Below, in pieces: positions 36,973-48,360 of a stretch of 64,000 bases of DNA. The translations under genes and the position numbers were made by a program. The DNA lies in NCBI GenBank assembly GCA_013398055.1, contig VZRS01007376.1, forward strand, positions 591,365 to 655,364, written 5' to 3'. Every line of letters begins with the position of its first letter. The stretch's first letter is position 1. A model generated the notes under the pieces. It saw only the letters and a list, made by a program, of their open reading frames with translations. It had not been told where the DNA came from and made no database searches. The DNA comes from Ifrita kowaldi. Taxonomy: Eukaryota > Chordata > Aves > Passeriformes > Cinclosomatidae.

Positions 36973-37580
36973 ACCCGTCTGTTCCGTTTCTGTCCACATG
37001 TGTTTGTGCAGGCATCCCACCCTCCAGCAGCTGGTCCATAATGACACCACAGGACTTTGCCACCATCTGGGCCAGAGTTGCTTGCAGCAGGCTCTTCAGC
37101 CAGCCTGTATTTGGAAAACCACAGTGGCAGAATCCCTTCTTCCCAAGGAGGTGTAGGATTTCTGTGGGGCAGTAATTCTAACTGTGGGGTCTGGTGCATG
37201 GCCTTGTCACACCATGATTTTTTGGTCACCTGTAACTTCTCAATCTCCCTTTGGAAACTGTTTTGTGAGCACATCACTCCCCACCTGAGGTGCTCCAGCC
37301 ACAGGTCTTGTTCTCAGTGTCACCATGCTGCTGCACCTCTCTGTGGCGATGGCACTAAGCACACACTGGCCTCTGAGGCACCCAGTTGAACCACAACACC
37401 TTTCCCCGAAATTTAGGAAAGGTGTCCAAAGTCCTGACTCTTCACTTCTTTTTACTGAGTAAATCTCTTGGCTTTTTCAGGTGAAGATATGAGTTTCAGT
37501 TCTGCTTTCAAGCTTTATTCTTTCACCTGACCAGTTCCATTCAGTTAATCTACCCCACCACAGAATCAGGAAAAAAACAA
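36973..37580. other. Unique non-coding sequence with shadow frames
   Basis: The DNA is moderately GC-rich. Frames on both strands (up to 110 codons plus, and the 177-codon minus frame) overlap fully, and I can assign no product. Confidence 0.45.
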
Positions 37581-37609
37581 GGGTGGGGGGGGAGGGAGGC
37601 AGGGAGGGA
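37581..37609 (+). repeat. G-rich tract with G-quadruplex potential
   Basis: GGG runs at 37581-37583, within 37585-37592, at 37594-37596, 37602-37604 and 37606-37608 are separated by one to five bases, meeting the usual four-run G-quadruplex pattern on the plus strand. It follows an A run and precedes AT-rich DNA, so it stands out from its surroundings. It may act in regulation or replication, or simply be a purine simple repeat. Confidence 0.7.
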
Positions 37610-40600
37610 AGAGGAATTAAATTAACGTCAAATTCAAAATCATGGAATAGTTAGCAGTCGCCTCATAGAAGACATTTATATTTAACTACTGTACACGGAA
37701 CCAAAGCATCCCCTGCAAAAACAAGCACTCTACGTATAAAAATTTAAAACCACATTGATAACCCATCTGGCATCCTCCTAATTATGAATCTCTTAGTGGA
37801 GTAATATTCCCTTTAGAAGCAAAACAGTAAATACAACAAGGGAAACATGATTATGAATTTCTTTTTGCTCTGTCTTTCAAGACAAGCGTTCATTCACATG
37901 TGCACCCAAAATCTTTCTCAACTGGAATTTATTGAAGTAAAGACATAACACAATGCCTGCTAATTAAACATGTAAGAAGAAAAAAATACCCTGTTCTCCA
38001 TCAGGAGACGATATTAATAGGTGCTTCATAATACGGAGTGTGTTTGAACCCCAGCTGTCTTCCCCAATAAATACAGAAGAATAGAAAGGCTCAGCTTCTC
38101 CCTTCATCTTTATGTGCCAGTCTAACCAGTCCGGCTTCATAAAATCCAGTCATCTTGTGGAAAAGAAGCAAAAGGCTTGATTGTCTGGAGACAATTTAGT
38201 TGTCTTTTGTGGGAGTGCTGTGTCTGAGGAGATGCTACCCATAGATGACTTCTCTCAACAGAGACCAGCTCCCTTCCCTGTCTAAAAAGGCATCAGGAAA
38301 GGCAGGCAGTGACTTTTGGGGGGAGTTCTGTCCCAGGCCATCTGGCTGAGGCTAGACTTGTTTTTATCGTGTGCTAGGGACAACAATGGCTTGAATAGTT
38401 GCTTCCTGTACAGTCATTTTGTCTTTACAAAGAGTCAGACCATTTTATTTGTTTTAAAACGTATTTGTTCCAACAGGAGCTCTGGAAAGAACTCAGAGAA
38501 TGGGGACATCTCCTTTAGGAAGTCCTTCAGGTTTGGCACTGCTTTTGAAACACAAGTTTCTCAAAAAACTTTTAACTAATGGCACATCATAGACACTGAA
38601 CAGAGAAATCCCCATGGAAACTTTCATTGTCAGCTAGAGATTCAGTTGTTGAGTCTGTGGCACTGGAGAAGGGACAATATGCAGCACCCTTGGAAAGCCC
38701 GACCCATAGGAAAACTTCAAGACCTCAGATAAGTGATACTCAGGTTCCTTACTCATCATCCCTTTGATTCTGGCTCCTCCTCCATAGTTATCAAACTCTT
38801 CCCACGGCTTTTGTAGAGCCCCTCTTCAGCTGAAGTCACTGCCTGCAGCAGGTACCAGTAACCTACAGCACCGTGCCAGGCTGCAGCTTAGCGGCAGCTC
38901 AGCATCTCCACATTCCACAAACCCAGATTTCCCCCGACCCTGCACGCAGGGAGATCTCCAAACCCGATAGCTCAACAGGCTGAGCTGCTCAATATCGATT
39001 ACCAGCTTTAAGAAATCTTTTCAGTTCAGTCATAGGCTTATCTACTTTGGTTGTCACATGGTCAGGGATGATGCCATCAATACAGATTACAAATCTGTCT
39101 CAGCACCCTATAAATCTGCAAGTTTCTCAGTTTCAGCTGTCCTAAAGCACCGCAGTGGGTCCTGCCAGGCAGCGAGAGAGGCTGTGTGTGCTCCATGTTG
39201 AGCTGTGTTGGCTGTACAAAGGGTGGGAAATGAAAAATCCAAGAGAGCCTTAACAATGCTCTTACTCCGACATCTGCTCCCAGCAAGGGCATCTAGGGAC
39301 CTGCCGCACAGGTTTTTTTTTCCTTAAAGATGATCACCGTGAATGTCGCAACAAATAATAATGTAAAACATTTTGACAGCCAAGTAAGCCATGAAACATT
39401 AAATCTCTAAGGCCCATATGCTCCCCTCTGCTAACACAAGTGGAGAGGAGCAAAAACCCTGTGGAAGCTGCCAGGGAGAAGCAGTTGAGCCACAGCACAA
39501 GTGTCCCACTCCCCTCCATCCTATCTGCAACATTTCTGCCTCAGGGATGGGGACAGGGAGGGATGGAAGGGGCAGAGGAGTGCCTTGCTGCTCTCTCAGC
39601 ACTGTTGTCTTCCACTTGGAGAGGTTTTCTTGTGCTTGCAGCTTTGATATCCAGCAGCCCTGCTGTAGCTGTTGGAAGCCCAAGGAAGCCTGACTGCAGG
39701 GACCATGGCATGGCCAGGGGTGAAGTGAATGCAAATCTTGTCCTACAAGGTACAATATTTTCATGTGTGCACTGAAGCCTGTGAGATTCTCCTGCTGCTC
39801 TTATGGCCTTTGCTGACTTCCCTGTGAGAAGCTGTCACACAAAACTGTAGCTTCAAAGTACTTTCGTGGGGGTTTTGGGTCTTCTTAAAAGCTCCCAGTC
39901 CTTTCCCATCCCCAAAACCCCAGTGGATTACAGAACTTCTTCTTCATTGACAAGAGTAAACCCTAATAAAAGGGATCTGTTTGGGAAGGACTTATGTTCC
40001 AATTGACACCCAAAGATCCCAGCCTTGGCCTGCTCAAATGGGAGGCAAGCACCATTAAAAATAGAGCCAAGGTTTACCAGAGCCTCCTTGGTGTCCCAGA
40101 GCAACGCATTTATTGTCACACCCCAGCTCAAAAGCCCCCAGATCTGACTGTAACTATTTACAAGGGTGAACAAGTTTTTGCAGCCTCAACAAGGATCCTC
40201 AGCCCTTCAACCACCACGTGCCCGCAGACATGACCAGGAAACCCACCAGGGTTGTCCCTCAACCCAAGAAGTATCCCTCTGTGACAGCAGCTTCTAAACC
40301 CATATCCAAGTGAAGAGTGTGGCACTGGTATTAATGGGGCTCCTGGGCAGACAGTGGTTCAGAGTTAGATATTTGTGATTCAGGTGGCAACACTGAAGTC
40401 TGGGTAAAGTGGCAGTTTGTGAGGTTGCAAGTTTGTAAGGTTGTTTGGCAGTGTTAATTTGGTGCCCTTTGGATTTGGATAGCTCTTCTCAGGAGAGAAG
40501 CAGCAGTGGCTGGCACGCACACAGACACAGAAAGCTTTTCTGGGGCTTCCAAAGGGGAGGCAGAGGCACCTGGGGCTTCACGTGCCTAATATTTGGCAAT

Positions 40601-40850
40601 AGGTGAACATGCTCTCACATCAGATGCTAAATATTCAGTGCCTCTCAGTTTTAATGAATCGTTATGACTGAAGAAACCAAAGGTCCCACGAGGCAGAGCT
40701 GCACTGGAACATCAGACAAGGAAAACTTGGTGTGGGTTTTGGTTTTTTTTTTAAAGATAATATGAATAGAATTATCTTCATTAATTCAATAACCACAGAA
40801 ATATTTACAGTGTAATTACATCCATTCTTTTTCTGTTCAAATATTATTTT
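37610..40850. other. Unique non-coding sequence, no gene recognised
   Basis: The stretch 39077-39775 is GC-richer, with overlapping frames up to 121 codons on both strands, none recognisable. The rest is AT-balanced unique DNA. A T tract lies near 40743-40752. Confidence 0.5.
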
Positions 40851-40859
40851 AAGGGCTTC

Positions 40860-42240
40860 TTGGCATCGGAGAGCCTCTTCCTTTGAAAATCCTGACCCAG
40901 TGTCAGGACAAGAACAGACCTAAGTCTCTTAATCTAATGGCTGTTAGCGGGGGTGACTACTTTAGCAATGCTCGGCTGAAAAATGAACTTTGCAATAAAT
41001 GACCTTCAGAGAAGAAGACTATTCATGTTAATTAGTAGCTCTTTTCAAACAGGACTTATATATGCATTAGGCTATGTCATTTCAAACAATGCCATCATTG
41101 TAGTAAACATCAAGACAAGGCTCAAGTACAGTTATGAAAATTTTAGAAAACTCTAGTTAGTTTTTTTTCTCCAAAGATTATGAGTTACGATTACTGATGT
41201 GTTGCACAATAGGATCTCTCCTAATGGCTTTTAGCTTTTGCCACTGCCAACTTTTAGATTTAAAATCCATACAATTATGGACAATTTATAAGCATTATGA
41301 GGCTCTCTCACCCCATTTTTTGCACTGATTCTTACTGATTCAAAGCAGCTTTGAACCCGGCAAATCAAATGCATTTTGCTTAAAACAACATTCATTCTTA
41401 CAGAGCCCACTTTATTCTTATTAGTACTTATTACTTATTATGCATATTTAATTTAAGAATTCATGTTCTCCATTAAAAAATCAGAATATTTTGAAGTACT
41501 GGGAAGTGATTATTTTGGTTAGTTCCCCTTGATTAACCACTCAAATGTGGATGCATTCTTTCTAAAGCACGTACATAAAAAGAATAGAAAAATGGCAAAA
41601 GGAGGCTACCGAAAGCAAAAACATGAACAGAATAAATGGATGCACAAAATAAGAGGCATGATTTTTACACAGCTTATGTCAAAATGCATCTTAAAAGATA
41701 GTAAAAGCATATTAAAAAATTGCTTTTTGGGGAGAATATAAACTTAGTACAACAAATCTGATTCAGAAATGCTATTTGGAGTTGCAATAGGTAGAAGGAA
41801 ATGTGCAAGTAAATTGCATAATTCTGACTCTACATTAATTTTGGGCCACATTTATTAATTAATTTCTTTTAAAGTGCATTTTAGGAGTCTCTTCCTCAGT
41901 GCTGATCATTCAAACACAAACACGAAGTTAATTTTAAAAGCTAACCTGTCAGGCGCTGTGCACAGTGGCTTCACTACCCAAAAAACATACATTCCTAAGT
42001 AATTAGGGAATTAACAATAAATGCATTGTGGAATAGCATTTTATCAAGATGTTTAATAAATAAAGTCATCTGAGTTGCAAAACAATTAGCTAACAAAGGG
42101 GAAATTAATAAATATTTATAAGACCAATGGATATGGTTTGTTTAGAGCCTTGCAAGATTCAGAAAAGGCAAACAATTAGTTGAACAAACTGTAAGATTGG
42201 GCTCATTCTAAATATCTGGCATATGAGAGTGTTCAGTATT
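40860..42240. promoter_or_regulatory. AT-rich candidate conserved non-coding region
   Basis: This long AT-rich block has few frames (only one of 70 codons), no simple repeats and many TAAT, ATTAAT and AATAAA-like words, for example TTAATTAGTAGC near 41029, CTTATTACTTATTATGCA near 41427 and TTATTAATTAATTTC near 41851. The density of such words and the absence of repeats suggest constraint, but AT bias alone could produce them. Confidence 0.25.
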
Positions 42241-42880
42241 CACAGCTAGTAGGGGGCTGCCATACACTGTATCTGCTCTCTGGCCTGAGCTGGGCACGGG
42301 AGCAGCTCTCAGAGATGGGATGTTGGGCACATCTCTTGCCATTGGCTTGGAGAGGCAGGTCCCTACTCAGCACTCTGGTTTTTGGGAGTCATCTTCACCA
42401 GGGGCCAAACTTCCCTCATACCTTGCATAGGGAGCCCAGCTGCTCACCTTCATACAATGAATTCCATGAGCCTAATAGCTTCCTGAGCCCTCCTCCCTGT
42501 GAGGACAGCCCTTTCTGGCCACTGCACACTCCTTTTCCCCTCTCAGATCTTCATTTTATAACACTGAGCACAGGGACTGCAATGGTTTAGATGTAGTTGC
42601 TTTGTTTAAGGGTGGGGGGGCATACAGACTTTATTGGGTTTAATCTTTTGCCATTTCAAAAAGAGACAAAAAGTAAAACCTGAGGCACCCTTGACTTGAT
42701 CTTGCCTGCTTAGATTTTGTATGTACTTATGGCGTTATTGTATCTGTTCTTTAAAGAAATGAAAAAGAAGAATGGACCAGATGTGGGATTCATTTTATTC
42801 ATATTCGATTTGTGCAGAATTCAAAGAAATGGTTCCTTTATTTGCCACTTCTGGGAAAACATCTTGAGTTCATTTTGTTC
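42241..42880. other. Unique non-coding sequence, no gene recognised
   Basis: Frames of 89-91 codons at 42315-42590 and 42717-42986 have no recognisable domain. A G run (GTGGGGGGG) lies near 42612. Confidence 0.5.
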
Positions 42881-42883
42881 TGC

Positions 42884-42975
42884 TCATAGACTTGTAGAAA
42901 TAGGTCTGGAAAGGTACTTCACGAGCTCATCTTGCCCATCTTCTTGCCCCAAGGCTGACTCAGCCCAGTGCTCTC
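42884..42975 (-). mobile_element. CR1-type LINE 3' end, truncated
   Basis: TCATAGACTTGTAGAA, then GGTCTGGAAAGGTACTTC, GAGCTCATCTTGCCCATC and CTTGCCCCAAGGC match, piece by piece and in order, the familiar reverse-complement CR1 3' end (TCATAGAATCATAGAA, GGGCTGGAAGGGACCTC, GAGGTCATCTAGTCCA, CCTGCCCAAAGGC). CR1 is the dominant LINE family of birds and other sauropsids, and copies are typically 5'-truncated as here. The octamer-like terminal repeat would be at the left, so the element reads on the minus strand. It is old and carries no coding potential. Confidence 0.75.
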
Positions 42976-45900
42976 CAGCAGCATGACAAATTCAAGTATA
43001 ACAATAACCTTTTTTTACCCCACAAAAATACTGCCGTAGAAAGTTAAAGGTTAAGAAATAAGATAGCAATATGTCATGACTCTGCCATAGTATTTAATGC
43101 TGCTCTTTAGGCATCCATGTAGCTGCTCCTGTGTCCTGAGCACACCCAGCTGCAAGTTGTGGAGATACCCACCCTGACTCCTGCAGATTTACTTGGCTTC
43201 AAATAGGGCAGCTCAGGTACCACAACAATGCCACTGCATCTGCTCACTGGCTGCTCTAAGGGCACTCATGCTCAACATGCCCCACTACAGTGGGACTGAG
43301 AAGGCATGATGGTATCATGTGCTCCTGATGACACACCTTGAAAGTTGCCCAGCACGAGGCAAAGGGCTGTTCTCTCAGAGTAAAAATTCAGGCCTACATA
43401 AGCTATTCCAAGTTGTGTCCCAGAAAAAACAATACAAATCATTGATGGCCATCTGATTCCACAGGTGTAGGGGGCACTGAAGCACGACACAGGATTTTAC
43501 AAGGAGAGCGGGTGTACCAGAGAAGGTAAACTTGCTTCTGGATCCAAATAAACTTGAGTCTATCATAGGCAGGACACCTGGGATGCTGCAGGTTCTGTAC
43601 CTGGTCATGGAGCCCCACTTCACACCTACATATCAGTATTATTTGCCAGCTCAGAGAACTGAGAGAATTAACTTTTAACTCCTAACTTTGGTTGAACAGC
43701 TCAACCAAACCTATCTTTTCCAACCATATTGTAGATGTAATTTTCAATCCTGCTTCTTCCATCCTGTCTCCTTTCCCTCCTCCTGCCCCTTATTCTGCAC
43801 CCCCTCGCCATTCAACACCTGTCCCCACATGCACTCTGCCTGACCTACTGCCTGGTCTCCATGCAACGATCATTCAGAACTTGTTTTCTTGGGACTGGGA
43901 AGCACGGGGTGAGAAGAGACACCTGAACCATGACCTAGATACTAAACCAATGGCTCCCAGTCCCAACCCACCAAGATCCACAGGTCAATCCTGCAGCAGC
44001 ACTGGGGTTCCAGTGGGAAGTGTGGGGAACCATGTGTTGGAGCAGAGGCACTGTTCTGATTTGGAAGAGAGTGGTCTATAACCAGTAGTGTTGGGAGGAA
44101 AACGTGCAGACACCTTAATCCTCACATCTCTGTTCCTCCCACCCCCAGCTCATGGGTTTGCAGGGTTGCTGTTTACAGGGAAGGCACTGCAAAGGGCTGC
44201 TGCCCAGGCACGCCTCCCCTTCCCCCAGCTAGCCCTTTTCAGTACTGGTCACTCACAAACCTCACCCTACTCCTCAGGGAAATCTACACTATGTCAGTGT
44301 CCCAAATAAAACAGCACTTCATTTCAGGCTCAGGCACTGGCAAGCAATCCTGGGCAGCATTTGGCTGTTAGTGCTTTGCCTGGCATGGCAGTGCTCCGGG
44401 CCAGCTAGCGTAACTCCCAAAATAACCTGCTGGGCAGCAGCCAGGCAAGGAATGAGGAAGAAATGCTGACTCTGTAGTAAAGAATGTGGTACTTGTATTC
44501 AGCCTAATCCAGCACTGGCGGCACCACCACACACAGCCCAGAGCAAGGCAGCCTGGAAATGGCAATGGAAGCAGGGAGAAGGAGCAGTGCGAGGGGTACC
44601 TAGAGCCCCAGGGAGCAAGGACATAGGGCTGGAGCCGTGGTGGGAGTGATAACAGCCTTGGCTGCATGAGGGATGTTGGTTCCTCATGGCAACGAGGAAC
44701 TTAAGAAGAGAGAACAAGAAAAGCGTGGAAGACGGCAAAAGGAAGATTGTGGTCCAACAGCACAGAATAACAGGACCCAGGCTCCCTGTGGTGATGCATC
44801 AGACCTACTCACTCACTTAACTGTGCCTTTGTTCTTCTGCACTAAGGGTTAGATGAGTTTAGAGAATGCAATCATTTCTACAACAAACCCCCACACCGGG
44901 TGACTGCTGTTTTGCCCTCTTCACGCTTCGAAGTCTCAGGCTAAGCTGTAATAGTTGCTTACCATAAATTTGAATGTTCCCCCTCTCCTCCCTGTACGAG
45001 GCAGTTGGCAAGAGACCCAAAAGCTGTCCCTGGCTCCGCTGGCCTGGCCGGGGAGTGGCGGTATCTCACGGTTGGGACATGGCTGCTAGCTCGCTTTCAC
45101 GCACTGCTTAGGCAGAGAGCCGGGAAAGAGCTTCACTCCAGGCATTGTTCCTGGTAGGCAGGTCAGCACAACCACCCTGTGTGTAAAAAATTTAATCATG
45201 GACATGAGTCTTGTTACTTCACCTCAGTGGGAGAGGCTGGGCCCCCATCTGGATTATTTCCAAATTAGAGACAGCCATTTATGCTGGCTTCAGAGCTGTA
45301 GTTGTGGACATGAACACAGCAGACTGAAATTCAAAGGGACTCCTCTATCCCTCTTCTGAGAGCACCAAAGACACCCAAAAGTGGGGTTTTTTTGGGAATG
45401 GTGAGGATGGAGGAGGCTACAGATGACAGCCAATGTCTGGTATTTACCTAGTAAGTAAAGGGCTCAGGTATATTTTTGGATTAGAATCTAGGTGTCTATC
45501 AACTTGAGCAAATGTACTAGCTCAGTTGGAAATCTTGAGTGTCTATTTTGTCATAAACTTCTTATGGCCAGGATTTAATTCATGGGGAAATGCTTCAGTA
45601 TTGTTGGAGATATCCCCTGAAACCAGAAATAGACACGTGGTGCTTGATGGGATACCAAGGTGGTACCAAAGTCCTGCCTGTCATTCTCACAGAGTATGTA
45701 AGGAGTGGGGTCTTGCTCCTACTATCTCGACCCAAGCGACAGGATCCTTGTGTACTGGGCCAGATTTAGGTCTGGGAAGTCAGACTGGGGGCATCCTAAG
45801 TGGGAGCATTCCTCCCCTTACTCCAAAATAGCTAAATCAGCACTTAGTTCAAACACGTGCACATCTGTGTAAAGTCCTTCTCCCTCACACCTCACTTCTC

Positions 45901-47255
45901 ATGTTGGGTGCACTATCCACTGGAGGTAAAGATGACATATTTTTTATGATTAATTTTTCTTTGTAGTATTTCAAAGTCTTGTCATGCTGCCCAGTGCCTC
46001 AGACACTACAATTTCTGATGCTCCATTGGATACAATGTGTTTTACAGTTACCATTTTTAAACAAAACATATTTACTTTCTATTTCTAGAAGGTAGCAAAA
46101 TTATAAAAATATTTCTCAAGAACCTCTGGCTTCTTTTAGAAAACTGATTATGCTTGTGATGAACTGAAGTATCATAATAGGTACGAAACAAAGTAAAAGC
46201 AGATGGTCCATACTCAGAGTGCAAACTGTTGTCTTTCAATAACATGAGTAAGAACACAAGAATTTCTCAGCTACATTTCTCTGCTTCATAGAAGATCTGA
46301 GTGTATTATTTGCTATTAAAATGCCTCTTCAGAAAAAATAATGTTTTCTAGTATTTATAAAATACATTTAGCTTCTGCAGTTGACATGAAACAAAACTAT
46401 CTTACCAACTGCTGGCTGTTTAGCATGTAAATTAGCTGGTTTACTAGAATTGAATTTATACGTGAAACTTTATACAAAAATCCTCTTGTTTCTCTAACCC
46501 ACTAATAAGATCAGGAGAACAACATAAAACATAGATTAAGTCTGTCTTGCAGATATAGACTCGATCTTGTTGGCATAGGGTACAACAATATTCCTTATAA
46601 CCGAGTCAAAAGTCATGCAAAAAACGGAGAGCACTTTTTATGGAGTGCCAGGGCTCTTCACGAGTTCTCAGGGTATAATTTACCTTCAAACTTTTAAATA
46701 ATTCTGTGTAAATCTGTGTTTTTATTGCGTCAATAATTTACATGAAAAGGTGAGCCCTTGCCTAACATAAGTTCCTGTGGAAGCTGTATATAATTTCTAT
46801 TGCAAGCATGCTTGTGCACTGTACTTTGCTCATACTTAGCAATAGAGGTATTTGTGAAGGATTTCTTTAATGTTTTTATATTCAGTAAAAGAATGCACAG
46901 GGGTCAAAGCAGGATTGATTTGAAGGAGTTAGATTTTAAAATCCCTTTAAAAATCAGGACAAAGGATAGCACACTATTAAAATAAAATGCTTAAAAATGA
47001 AAAGTATTATGCATGCTACACAGTAGAAGATCAGATTTTTATTAATGCAAGTTTTAAATGCTGATTAATCCTCTTGAGAATCAGTTTCCCAAAGCTTTGG
47101 CCTGCATTCAAGTCTTTTTCAAAGGGGCACATCACTTCCATTATTCTGAATATTAATTGAACAACATTATAACTAAGGATACAAAGCAAGATTTAAAACA
47201 TGATTACAGCTGTCATTGCTTACATCTAAATAAGTCGTTGGAAATTGAAGCTCGG
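42976..47255. other. Unique non-coding sequence; small CpG-bearing patch near 45.0 kb
   Basis: I recognise no gene. The stretch 43270-44740 is GC-richer with overlapping frames of 70-129 codons on both strands. The stretch 45040-45130 retains several CpGs (CCGGGGAGTGGCGG, TCTCACGG, GCTCGCTTTCACGC). From 45840 to 47255 the DNA is strongly AT-rich and nearly frame-free. Confidence 0.45.
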
Positions 47256-47257
47256 GG

Positions 47258-47297
47258 AAAAAAAAATAATAATAAATTAGAAAAAAAAATAAAAAAG
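47258..47297. repeat. A-rich low-complexity tract
   Basis: Runs of A interrupted by AAT triplets lie immediately left of a CpG-rich patch. The abrupt switch from A-rich to GC-rich sequence is notable. Confidence 0.85.
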
Positions 47298-47324
47298 CCC
47301 CAGCCATAAACCTCTCTTGTGAGG

Positions 47325-47420
47325 ATGGTGAAGCTGCTGCCTCCCACGGCCCCCCCGAGCCCGGGCAGGATGGATGTGCTGCGCGCCGCGCGCTGACGGC
47401 TCGGCTGGCGGCTCGCGCTT
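47325..47420. promoter_or_regulatory. Short isolated CpG-rich patch
   Basis: Within about 100 bases there are around a dozen CpGs, including GCGCGCCGCGCGC (47380-47393) and GGCTCGGCTGGCGGCTCGCGC, in a neighbourhood almost devoid of CpG. A 23-codon plus-strand frame, ATG at 47325 to TGA at 47394-47396, coincides with it (begins MVKLLPP, ends RAAR). The minus-strand 88-codon frame crossing it is Ser/Arg/Gly-rich and looks like chance. The patch is too short for a standard CpG island. It could be an unmethylated promoter or enhancer core of a non-coding transcript, or a GC-biased conversion spot. Confidence 0.4.
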
Positions 47421-47650
47421 AATGTGCTCCCACTACCTCCCCCCCACCTTGCAAACCCGGGGTGTGTTTTGTCCTGCAAAATAATAAACGTCCCAGAAAA
47501 ACACCGTCATTTGCAGATGCTAACGGGAAGAGGGATGATAATGGTTCAAAAGACTGAGCTGCCTGTATCCTTGTTAACTTCCAGAAAGGGTTTGTTTTAT
47601 TTGTTTGGCATAAACCATTTTCTGATCCAGCTTCAGCGCATGCCTCTACA

Positions 47651-47706
47651 CAAGCATTCATGTGCTTAACGCTAAGCACGTGCTTAAGTGCATTCCTGAA
47701 CTGGGC
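47651..47706. mobile_element. Fragment of an ancient sauropsid interspersed repeat (TTAAGCACGTGCTTAA type)
   Basis: CATGTGCTTAACGCTAAGCA, then CGTGCTTAAGTGCATTCCTG, then AACTGGGCC follow the recurrent amniote repeat pattern ATGTGCTTAACTTTAAGCAC, GTGCTTAAGTGCTTTGCTGA, ATCGGGGCC seen in turtles, crocodilians and, as relics, birds. It contains the near-palindrome TAAGCACGTGCTTA (47672-47685). I recall the consensus but not a family name with certainty. It is non-autonomous and has no coding capacity. Confidence 0.55.
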
Positions 47707-47759
47707 CAAAAGGTACCTCCTTTGACATTTTTGTCCATAGCTGCTGTTCTTGGAAAGAT

Positions 47760-48360
47760 GCCTTTCCGGGCGAAAACTAATGTGGGGTTACAGTAACCAT
47801 CTAATTCTGATTAGACAAATGGCATTATGGCAGAAGTATTAAAAATTTATAGTCCTATTTACTAAGTTTATTTGTTGGCCATAAAAAGCTGAATCTTACA
47901 TAACGTAAAAAGCATCCAATCCTAATGATGAAAAAGATATAAAAAGATAATGGTGCAATCATAACATGTCTCTGAGAGTTTGTACATCTCAGTTGCAGCT
48001 TGGCACATCGCATAATTGTGTTGTGCCAAACTGGCACCAAACCACAATATGTTAGTGAAAAGGGCCCGCAGTTTAAGAGGAAAATCTAGAAGTGTTAACT
48101 ATACACTGTCTAATTATACAACCTTACTGTCCCAGAATGTGATTTCTGAAACCATTTCTGACATATGGGAAGAGGGTAGAACAGCTGGTCATTAAGGTTT
48201 TCTCAAGACTATTTAGTAATACACTTGAATGTAATTAAAGTGCTACATTAAATACTGCACTTGTGTACAATGTATTTTTAATCTTTATGGCATGCTGTAA
48301 AAGTAAATAAATGCAAAGTGTTAACATTTCTCCCCTTCATCTCCTAAATTGTTAAGACAT
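47760..48360. promoter_or_regulatory. Candidate conserved non-coding element
   Basis: This repeat-poor AT-rich block has words such as CTAATTCTGATTAGAC near 47800 (two mirrored TAAT-type cores), ACATAACGTAAAAAGC near 47898, GTAATTAAAGTGC near 48232 and AATCTTTATGGC near 48280. It lacks frames above 61 codons. It lies directly right of the CpG patch and the ancient repeat. Function is inferred only from texture. Confidence 0.3.

Noticed and set aside
36744..37277. Minus-strand open frame of 177 codons, the longest in the window
   Set aside because: It crosses the CA/CG/TG simple repeat and GC-richer DNA, which lengthen frames by chance. Plus-strand frames of 68-110 codons are open over the same bases. 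The product has no recognisable domain, and the frame has no splice or promoter support.
42884..42986. End of the 89-codon plus-strand frame 42717-42986 as coding
   Set aside because: Its C-terminal third is translated from the CR1 3' end in antisense, so the frame is incidental.
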